This document shows positions 46,027 to 52,493 of a stretch of DNA of 64,000 bases, one piece after another. This DNA is from an uncultured Chlorobiaceae bacterium (lineage in GTDB: Bacteria > Bacteroidota > Chlorobiia > Chlorobiales > Chlorobiaceae), in NCBI GenBank assembly GCA_903866255.1, contig CAIPMW010000019.1, forward strand, positions 1-64,000, written 5' to 3'. The notes below the pieces were generated by a model, which saw only the letters and a program-made list of their open reading frames with translations, was not told the origin of the DNA and ran no database searches. The translations under genes and the position numbers were made by a program. How positions within the stretch are numbered: position 1 is the stretch's first letter; the number at the start of each line of letters is the position of its first letter.

Positions 46027-47328
46027 TTACGGTTTTGTTGCGACTCTCTGAAGCGCCTCGTCGAGGGCCTCGATCAGGTCGTCGGGATGCTCAAGACCTA
46101 TGGAGAGGCGTATCAGGTCAGGTGAAAGGCCGCTCTGCAGTTGCTGCTCCTCTGTCAACTGGCTATGCGAGGTGCTTGCCGGATGGAGGATAAGGCTCTT
46201 GGCATCGCCAACATTGGCCAGATGTGAGAAAAGTTTGATGTTATCGATAATCTCCACGGCAGCATCGTAACCACCCTTTACTCCAAAGACAACCATGCCG
46301 CCAAACCCGTTCTTCAAATCTTGTGAAGCCTTGGGATATGATGGATCATTTTTCAGACCGGGGTAACGAACCCATGCAACTCCGGGATGCTTTGCAAGAT
46401 GTTCGGCGACCGTCAGCGCATTTTCAGAATGACGGGCCATCCTGACAGGCAGAGTTTCAATGCCTTGCAGCAGTATCCATGAATTGTCAGGCGCTATGCA
46501 GGCACCGAGATTCCTGAGTGGCACGGTACGGAAGCGAAGGGCGAATGCGATTGGTGCAAGGGGTTCCGGCAGGTCAATGGCCCAGCGCAGGCCGTGGTAA
46601 TTGTTGTCTGCCTCGGTAAAGAGTGGATGGTGTCCTCCATTCCAGTTGAAACGTCCAGCATCAGTAATAATGCCGCCGATTCCTGCGCCATGGCCACCAA
46701 GCCATTTCGTCAGGGAGTTAATCACAATATCAGCCCCGAGGTCGATAGTTTTAAGCAGGTAAGGGGTGGTGAAGGTTGCATCGACAATCAGCGGCAGTCC
46801 GTTGCGGTGTGCGACCGCTGCAATAGCCTTGACGTCAGTATAGTCGAGTACGGGGTTGCCGATCGTTTCAATAAAGAGGGCTCTTGTTTTGTCTGTAATT
46901 GCCTTTTCAAAATTGGCAGGATCTTTGGGGTCAACAAAGGTGACGTTGATGCCAAGTTTTGGGAGGATGGCATCGAACTGGGTATAGGTGCCTCCATACA
47001 GATTGTTGGCAGAAACAATGTTGTCGCCTGCTTCAGCAAGGGTAATGATGGTATTGAAAATTGCCGCAGTGCCCGATGCGACGGCAACCGAGGCCGCTCC
47101 GCCTTCAAGCCGGGTGACCCGCTGCTCAAGGGTATCGGTCGTTGGATTCATCAGGCGAGTGTAAATATTTCCAAGCTCTTTCAGGGCAAAGAGGTTAGCT
47201 GCATGTTCAGTGCTTTTGAAGAGATAGGATGTGGTGCGATAGACCGGCACGCCGCGAGAGAGGGTTGCGTCAACTGGCTGGCCAGCGTGCAGGGCCAGCG
47301 TTTCAAAGCGGTAGTTTGGTGAACTCAT
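46027..47328 (-). CDS. metY: O-acetylhomoserine sulfhydrylase MetY
   Basis: A 433-residue PLP enzyme making homocysteine from O-acetylhomoserine and sulfide. FETLALHAGQPVD at the N terminus, SGTAAIFNTIITL, DLGADIVINSLTKWLGGHG with the cofactor lysine, and the long C-terminal domain ending GLEHPDDLIEALDEAL are typical of the roughly 430-residue MetY type. It lies 53 bases after the DUF4395 gene and 2 bases before the regulator. Confidence 0.93.
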   Translation of the reverse strand: MSSPNYRFETLALHAGQPVDATLSRGVPVYRTTSYLFKSTEHAANLFALKELGNIYTRLMNPTTDTLEQRVTRLEGGAASVAVASGTAAIFNTIITLAEAGDNIVSANNLYGGTYTQFDAILPKLGINVTFVDPKDPANFEKAITDKTRALFIETIGNPVLDYTDVKAIAAVAHRNGLPLIVDATFTTPYLLKTIDLGADIVINSLTKWLGGHGAGIGGIITDAGRFNWNGGHHPLFTEADNNYHGLRWAIDLPEPLAPIAFALRFRTVPLRNLGACIAPDNSWILLQGIETLPVRMARHSENALTVAEHLAKHPGVAWVRYPGLKNDPSYPKASQDLKNGFGGMVVFGVKGGYDAAVEIIDNIKLFSHLANVGDAKSLILHPASTSHSQLTEEQQLQSGLSPDLIRLSIGLEHPDDLIEALDEALQRVATKP

Positions 47329-47381
47329 CTTGATATGCTCCTTTTTTTGTTAGGTGTGATAGCTCTCTTGTTATTATGTAA

Positions 47382-47855
47382 TTATTGTTCATTTGCCTGC
47401 ATTGGCTTTCCGAAAAGCTTGAAGCGCTGCAAGTTAAATTGGTAAAAGAGGAAGCAGCCAAAGCAGAAGCCAGCCAAAGCTACAGTAGCTGCTATGGCAA
47501 CAATGCCCGAAAAAATCCAGCCGACAAGTGGTGCACCTGAGAGGAACGCAATCTGGGCGCTGCCAAGCAGAAGAGCGGCAATGGAGTTATTGAAGCGCAT
47601 GAGTCTTGGATCTTCAGTGGCAGAATTCAGGTTTTGTTGTGCAAACAGGCGCGATCCGATGAAAAAAATGAGGCTTCCCTTTCTGCCAAACAGTACGGCT
47701 GACAAAATTATAAGAAAAAGTGCCGTTATCACAAGTGGCTGCTGGAACGATATGGCTGTGGCGACGCCAGCGAGCAGCACGCTTCGGTTTAACTTGACAA
47801 TCGGTATCGGTATTCCCTCGCATGATATTCCCTTTGTTGATGATGTTGTTGACAT
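47382..47855 (-). CDS. DUF4395 membrane protein
   Basis: A 157-residue protein with about four membrane spans and the conserved C-terminal segment ALAGFCFGCFLFYQ, containing two cysteines, which I recognise from DUF4395. Function is unknown; members often sit near sulfur or thioredoxin-related genes. It is the first gene after the leader with an intrinsic terminator and precedes metY, suggesting a link to sulfur handling or sulfide assimilation. Confidence 0.75.
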   Translation of the reverse strand: MSTTSSTKGISCEGIPIPIVKLNRSVLLAGVATAISFQQPLVITALFLIILSAVLFGRKGSLIFFIGSRLFAQQNLNSATEDPRLMRFNNSIAALLLGSAQIAFLSGAPLVGWIFSGIVAIAATVALAGFCFGCFLFYQFNLQRFKLFGKPMQANEQ

Positions 47856-47890
47856 GATGTTCTGGTTTTTGTTTTTTGAAAATCAGGAAT

Positions 47891-47926
47891 AAAAAAAAGC
47901 CGGCCCTGACACTCAGAACCGGCTTT
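47891..47926 (-). terminator. Intrinsic terminator in the leader of the DUF4395-metY operon (attenuator candidate)
   Basis: On the minus strand AAAGCCGG and CCGGCTTT pair in an 8-bp stem followed by eight Ts. It ends about 36 bases before the DUF4395 start codon. No gene on this strand lies upstream to be terminated (the next gene, moaCB, is divergent), so the hairpin most likely acts on the operon's own leader. The preceding ~70 bases contain further pairing (GATAT with ATATC, CACA with TGTG), suggesting a structured sensing domain. It could be a SAM-type riboswitch of an uncommon class. Confidence 0.7.
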
Positions 47927-48081
47927 GCAGATATGTGCACCACATTGAAATTCTGTGAGTTACCATCTCCTTTCCGATATCCCCGCGTCAGCATGACAGG
48001 TCAAACTGCAACAGCAGCAGTTTATGGAAGAGGTTATCGACATCGTTGATTGCATGGTTCAGGTATCCTTTATTGAAATTC

Positions 48082-48095
48082 TTAACAATTGTTAA
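48082..48095. promoter_or_regulatory. Perfect palindrome TTAACAATTGTTAA between divergent operons
   Basis: A 14-bp perfect palindrome in the 402-base region between the DUF4395-metY leader and moaCB. Its inner 12 bases recur exactly at 51956-51967 before aioB, and with one change at 23758-23769. It is a candidate operator for a dimeric repressor or activator. Confidence 0.55.
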
Positions 48096-48206
48096 CTCTT
48101 TTTTTGATGTTTTCCAAATATTTTTCTGATTTTTTGAGCAAGCAGTGCATTTTGTTTTTCATTTTGGAGAGTTCAGATGGAGTTGTAACTTCTTGCCGGT
48201 TATGCT

Positions 48207-48242
48207 GGTAACATTGAACTGGTGACATTGAACGACTATAAT
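48207..48242 (+). promoter_or_regulatory. Promoter of moaCB with a tandem 14-base repeat
   Basis: TTGAAC at 48214-48219, a 17-base spacer and TATAAT at 48237-48242 form a near-consensus sigma-70-type promoter. The expected start point is within about 10 bases of the ATG, implying a nearly leaderless message, which agrees with the lack of a ribosome site. GGTAACATTGAACT and GGTGACATTGAACG (48207-48220 and 48221-48234) are head-to-tail repeats overlapping the promoter, a possible operator. Confidence 0.65.
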
Positions 48243-48257
48243 TTTTTTTATTGACAA

Positions 48258-49199
48258 ATGGATTTTACACACCTCGACAACAACGGAAATATCGCCATGG
48301 TCGATGTTTCAGGAAAGCCGGGGACGCTCAGGATGGCAAGGGCCTCTGGATGTATTGTAATGCAGCCAGCGACAATTGAGCTGCTTGCCAGGGAGGCTTT
48401 GCCCAAAGGCAATGTACTGACAACGGCCAAGCTTGCCGGTATTATGGCAGCCAAAAATACCGCTCATCTTGTTCCCCTGTGTCATCAGCTCAATCTCTCA
48501 TGGGCAGACATTGTGTTTGATGTCCAGAAAGATCGAATAGTTATTGAAGCAACAGTAAAGACAAAAGAGTCCACCGGAGTGGAGATGGAGGCGCTGACTG
48601 CTGTTTCGGTTGCAGCGCTCACCATTTATGATATGTGCAAGGCTGTCGACAAATCCATGGAGATCGGCTCAATAATCCTTGAAAAGAAAACCGGCGGAAA
48701 ATCGCATCAACCAGAGGGTTACAGACCAAAAACATCGATTCTTGTGATGTCCGACTCGGTATCCTCGGGTCGTGGTGTCGATCGCTCCGGCCAACTGTTG
48801 CGCGAAGGATTTGAGGCGGCCGGGTGTCCGGTGGGGGAGGTGAGGGTCATTGCTGATGATCAGGAAGAGATTGTATCAGTTGTTGATGAGTGGACAACGG
48901 GAGGTGTTGAACTGATCATTACGACGGGAGGAACCGGTCTTGGGCCTCGCGATGTGACGGTGGATGCCCTGCTGCCAAAATTTTCTCGTCAATTGCCGGG
49001 AATTGAGCAGGCGCTCTTCAACTGGGGACAGGGAAAAACCAGAACAGCCATGCTATCGAGGCTTGCTGCAGGTATGATTGATTCATCAATGGTGATCTGC
49101 TTGCCCGGAAGTACAGGCGCGGTCAGCGATGCGCTTGAGGTGCTGGTGCCTGCAATATTTCACGCTTTTGCCATGATAAAAGGGGAGGGACATTCATGA
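48258..49199 (+). CDS. MoaC-MoaB fusion, molybdopterin biosynthesis
   Basis: A 313-residue two-domain protein. Residues 1-155 are MoaC, cyclic pyranopterin monophosphate synthase, with LVPLCHQ at 72-77 and the catalytic MCKAVDKSM at 126-134. Residues 156-313 are MoaB/MogA-like, with SDSVSSGRG and TTGGTGLGPRDVT, which adenylate molybdopterin before metal insertion. The fusion therefore joins an early and a late step of molybdenum cofactor synthesis. It overlaps moeA by 4 bases. Confidence 0.93.
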   Translation: MDFTHLDNNGNIAMVDVSGKPGTLRMARASGCIVMQPATIELLAREALPKGNVLTTAKLAGIMAAKNTAHLVPLCHQLNLSWADIVFDVQKDRIVIEATVKTKESTGVEMEALTAVSVAALTIYDMCKAVDKSMEIGSIILEKKTGGKSHQPEGYRPKTSILVMSDSVSSGRGVDRSGQLLREGFEAAGCPVGEVRVIADDQEEIVSVVDEWTTGGVELIITTGGTGLGPRDVTVDALLPKFSRQLPGIEQALFNWGQGKTRTAMLSRLAAGMIDSSMVICLPGSTGAVSDALEVLVPAIFHAFAMIKGEGHS

Positions 49200-50422
49200 T
49201 CACTGTACAGGAGGCTATTCGTCTCATCACGGACTCACTTGCAGTGCTTGGCACTGAAGAGTTGCCATTTGGGCAGGTGCAGGGAAAAGTACTTGCCAGG
49301 GATTTTACAGTTCCCTTTGCACTTCCGCGTTTTACCAATGCCGCCATGGACGGTTTTGCGCTCAGGTGGGATGATATCCGTGATGCCTCTGATGATGCTC
49401 CGGTACGGTTGAAGGTGACACAGAGGATTGCGGCAGGTGGTATGGCGACTCTTGCTGTTGCCTCTGGTTGCTGTGCAGAGATTATGACTGGAGCGCCTCT
49501 TCCGGAAGGGGCTGATACAGTGGTGGCATTTGAGCAGAGCAGTGGTTTTGGTTCAGAAGATGTTCAGATTTTCAAGACACCGAAGCATGGAGCAAATATT
49601 CGGTACGGTGGTGAAGAGATCTCCGCAGGAGAGACTCTTCTCCGTAAAGGAAGCATCCTCACTCCTGCTGAAATAGCTGTTCTCGCCTCGTTTGGTTGTG
49701 CATCAGTGATGGTACAGCAAGTGCCAAGGGTATCGATGGTGACGGTTGGCGATGAGGTCTGCATGCCTGGTGAAGAGTTGTCAGGGGCGCAAATCTATAA
49801 CTGCAACAGCTTTATGCTTGATGCCGCCTGCCGTTCAGTTGGCATTGTCCCTGTGGGGCTGCGACATGTTCCTGATAACAGGGCGCTGTTGCGGGAAGCG
49901 CTTGCGCAGGCGTTGGCTGAAAGCGATGTTCTTGTGACGGTGGGCGGTATCTCTTCGGGAGAGTATGACTATGTTCAGGATGAGCTGTCAGCACTTGGGG
50001 TGATAAAAACCTTCTGGAGTGTTGCCCAGAAACCGGGAAAACCTCTCTATTATGGTCACACCATCGAAGGGAAAGCGATCTTTTCACTGCCAGGCAATCC
50101 TGTCTCCGCCCTCGTTTGCTTTGTCAAGTATTGTCTCCCTGCATTGTATGCATTACAGGCAAAAACCTGCCATAACATCTTTCGTGCCATTTTGGCAGAA
50201 CCCTTTCCCACCGACAAAAAACGTCACCGTTTTCTTTTGGGACAGGTGCGTTCTGAAGGTGGCCAACTGTTGTGCCGACTCTCTCCTAAAGTTGAATCCC
50301 ACAACATCACCTCGGTTCTGGGTGCAAATTGTCTGGCAGAGTCAGCTCCTTCCGGGGATATTCTGCCATCCGGTTCGGAGGTGCTCTGTACGTGGTTACC
50401 CTGGGCGAACATGATATCATAA
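49196..50422 (+). CDS. moeA: Molybdopterin molybdenumtransferase MoeA
   Basis: A 408-residue enzyme inserting molybdate into adenylated molybdopterin. LPRFTNAAMDGFALRW, GAPLPEGADTVV, LVTVGGISSGEYDYV and FSLPGNPVSALVCF are the conserved segments of its domains. The start overlaps the moaCB stop (ATGA), and mobBA begins 6 bases after its stop, so the three are cotranscribed. Confidence 0.95.
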   Translation: MITVQEAIRLITDSLAVLGTEELPFGQVQGKVLARDFTVPFALPRFTNAAMDGFALRWDDIRDASDDAPVRLKVTQRIAAGGMATLAVASGCCAEIMTGAPLPEGADTVVAFEQSSGFGSEDVQIFKTPKHGANIRYGGEEISAGETLLRKGSILTPAEIAVLASFGCASVMVQQVPRVSMVTVGDEVCMPGEELSGAQIYNCNSFMLDAACRSVGIVPVGLRHVPDNRALLREALAQALAESDVLVTVGGISSGEYDYVQDELSALGVIKTFWSVAQKPGKPLYYGHTIEGKAIFSLPGNPVSALVCFVKYCLPALYALQAKTCHNIFRAILAEPFPTDKKRHRFLLGQVRSEGGQLLCRLSPKVESHNITSVLGANCLAESAPSGDILPSGSEVLCTWLPWANMIS

Positions 50423-50428
50423 GTAGCT

Positions 50429-51523
50429 ATGTTGTTTCACCCTTTTGAAATAGCCTTCTGCGGTTATTCCGGTTCCGGCAAAACAACGCTCATTGAAGCA
50501 GTTGTACGTCACCTTTCCGCCCGGTTCTCCATTGCCTGTTACAAGCATGGCTGCCACCGTTTTGCTATTGACCGTGAAGGAAAAGATTCATGGGTTATTC
50601 GTCAGGCGGGAGCTGCCACAATCATGATTTCTGACCCTGAAAAAAAAGCGGTTGTTACTGGTCAAGTGACCGGGTTGCCACTGCTTGAGCGTCAGGCATT
50701 TGTCGACCATGATCTGCTGCTGGTTGAGGGGCTCAAGGAGCTTCCTCTTCCGAAGTTGCTTCTGCTGGATGGGGAGCATCGCATTCTGGAGCTTCTCACT
50801 CATGGAGGAGTTGAGAATGTTGTTGCACTTGTTGTGCCTGATGATCCACTCTCCTATCAAGTTGCTGATCTTCCTGTTTTCCATCGCGACCGTGTCATTG
50901 ATATTGCCGCATTTATTGAAACCTTTCTGCTCAACCGCGCTGCGCAAGAGTCTTCACTCCATGGCCTGGTACTTGCGGGAGGAAGGAGCTCCCGAATGGG
51001 ACGGGATAAAGCACTTTTGGAATACCATGCCGACAACCAGCTTCTTCATACGGCAGCGCTGCTCCAGCGATATTGCTCTGAGGTGTTTATCTCCTGCCGC
51101 GAAGAGCAGGCTGCAACATATCAACAGTTTGGCATACCACTCATCACCGATGCTTATCTCGGTATCGGGCCTTTGGGTGGCCTGCTCTCTGCCCAGCAGG
51201 CAAGGCCTGGCGCAGCCTGGGTGGTTGCCGCATGTGATTTACCCTTTCTTGATGAGCGAACAGTTCGCCAACTCTGTGCACAACGTCATCCGCTCCGTTT
51301 TGCCACCGCTTTCAGAAATCCTCAATCAGGCCGTCTTGAACCGCTCTGCGCCAGTTATGAGCCAAAGTCACGCAGTCGGCTGCTTCTCCGACATCAGGAG
51401 GGAGATAACTCTCTTTCAGCTTTTCTCGATGAGTCGCGTATTACAGAGCTGGTGCCAGAGGATGGTGGAGCACTACAGAACATCAATGATTCTGAGGAGA
51501 TGCAAGGCTTTCGCCGTTGTTAA
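50429..51523 (+). CDS. MobB-MobA fusion, molybdenum cofactor guanylyltransferase
   Basis: A 364-residue fusion. Residues 1-172 are MobB, with the P-loop CGYSGSGKTT at 11-20, a GTP-binding partner. From residue 178 on it is MobA, with LVLAGGRSSRMGRDKALL and CDLPFLDE, which attaches GMP to make the guanine dinucleotide form of the cofactor. Bis-MGD is what DMSO-reductase-family enzymes such as AioA need, so its place just upstream of aioBA is apt. The two proteins are separate in many bacteria. Confidence 0.92.
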   Translation: MLFHPFEIAFCGYSGSGKTTLIEAVVRHLSARFSIACYKHGCHRFAIDREGKDSWVIRQAGAATIMISDPEKKAVVTGQVTGLPLLERQAFVDHDLLLVEGLKELPLPKLLLLDGEHRILELLTHGGVENVVALVVPDDPLSYQVADLPVFHRDRVIDIAAFIETFLLNRAAQESSLHGLVLAGGRSSRMGRDKALLEYHADNQLLHTAALLQRYCSEVFISCREEQAATYQQFGIPLITDAYLGIGPLGGLLSAQQARPGAAWVVAACDLPFLDERTVRQLCAQRHPLRFATAFRNPQSGRLEPLCASYEPKSRSRLLLRHQEGDNSLSAFLDESRITELVPEDGGALQNINDSEEMQGFRRC

Positions 51524-51656
51524 AACCGCGACAATGAAATGCGCAAGGTCAACCACCGCAGTACTGCTCACGCGTCACTGTTCGGCAAAATGAAGCGACA
51601 TTCTGGGAGCGATGCTGCTGATGTCTTGTCGCACGGTTCCCCCTGAGTGAATCTAT

Positions 51657-51770
51657 CGTTAACTCCAGTCCTGATAGCCTGTCGATGGGCGGCATATTCG
51701 GTTCGTGATCATCGATGGGCTTCACCCATCGTTAGCTTATATGCGCCCTTTCAGGGCTCTATTATCGGTA
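51657..51770. repeat. Distant copy of the RAYT-linked repeat
   Basis: This contains CGATGGGCTTCACCCATCG (perfect 7-bp stem) and GCCCTTTCAGGGC, preceded by CTGATAG, in the same order and orientation as 8519-8567 and 8661-8707. It lies 43 kb from the only transposase of this type in the window, inside the gap between mobBA and aioB. Confidence 0.75.
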
Positions 51771-51790
51771 TAAAAAATTAGGAAATAATG

Positions 51791-51800
51791 CCCCCCCCCC
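51791..51800. repeat. Homopolymer run of ten C
   Basis: A run of ten Cs lies 20 bases past the repeat at 51657-51770 and about 190 bases before the aioB start. Such runs can change length by slippage. It may be near the aioB promoter, so phase variation is conceivable but not shown. Confidence 0.6.
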
Positions 51801-51954
51801 ACAACTTTAGGCGGTGTAGTTTATTTCTTAAAATACGATTAAAATTAGCATTAAAGCATAATAACCCCCAAAAAACGGATGATTATTGCTGATATAAACA
51901 TATATTCAAGTTCTGCTTTTTTATTTAGCTGTCCGTTTCTGTACAGTCGAAAAC

Positions 51955-51968
51955 ATAACAATTGTTAT
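51955..51968. promoter_or_regulatory. Perfect palindrome ATAACAATTGTTAT upstream of aioB
   Basis: A 14-bp palindrome ending 19 bases before the aioB ATG. Its 12-base core equals that at 48083-48094 upstream of the moaCB operon. In this position a bound protein could block transcription or initiation of aioBA. Confidence 0.55.
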
Positions 51969-51976
51969 TTATCAAC

Positions 51977-51984
51977 AGGGAGGA
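51977..51984 (+). promoter_or_regulatory. Strong ribosome binding site of aioB
   Basis: AGGGAGGA lies 3 to 10 bases before ATG 51988. It is one of the clearest Shine-Dalgarno sequences in the window and fixes the start, so the twin-arginine motif begins at residue 6. Confidence 0.8.
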
Positions 51985-51987
51985 ATT

Positions 51988-52479
51988 ATGTCCGACATTT
52001 CACGAAGAAAATTTCTTCAAACAACTTCAGCCTCAGCGCTTCTTCTCTTTTCCGGTCTTGGCAGAGAGAGTCAGGCAGCTTCAGTACAGAGCTATCCATC
52101 AAAGAAAATTGGCAACATCAAGAATCTCAAGGTGAATGAGCCTCTTGCGTTTAACTATCCCGACAACAACTCACCCTGTGTGCTGGTCAATGTTGGTAAA
52201 GAGGCGTCAGGAGGAATTGGACAAGGGAAAAGTGTTGTCTCTTTCTCCACACGATGTACGCATATGGGCTGTCCGTTAACCTATAATAATGGCCGTCTCG
52301 TCTGCAAGTGCCATTACTCCATGTTCGATGTATCCCGAAACGGCCAGACCTATCAGGGGCTTGCTTCCCAGTGGGTTGCCCAGGTTGTTTTACGGCTTGA
52401 TGCTGCAACCGGCAACATTTACGCTGAAGGGGTTGAAGGTCTTATTTACGGCAGAATCGGTAATCTTAAATTGAGCTAA
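51988..52479 (+). CDS. aioB: AioB-like Rieske subunit with twin-arginine signal
   Basis: A 163-residue Rieske iron-sulfur protein. A twin-arginine signal (SRRKFLQ at 5-11, then a hydrophobic stretch to about 30) exports or anchors it with its folded partner. The 2Fe-2S ligands are Cys90 and His92 in CTHMGC and Cys106 and His109 in CKCH; Cys95 and Cys108 can form the stabilising disulfide seen in some arsenite oxidases. It passes electrons between the molybdenum subunit and a periplasmic carrier. The large subunit starts 14 bases after it. Confidence 0.9.
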   Translation: MSDISRRKFLQTTSASALLLFSGLGRESQAASVQSYPSKKIGNIKNLKVNEPLAFNYPDNNSPCVLVNVGKEASGGIGQGKSVVSFSTRCTHMGCPLTYNNGRLVCKCHYSMFDVSRNGQTYQGLASQWVAQVVLRLDAATGNIYAEGVEGLIYGRIGNLKLS

Positions 52480-52493
52480 GGAGAAATAGCGCC

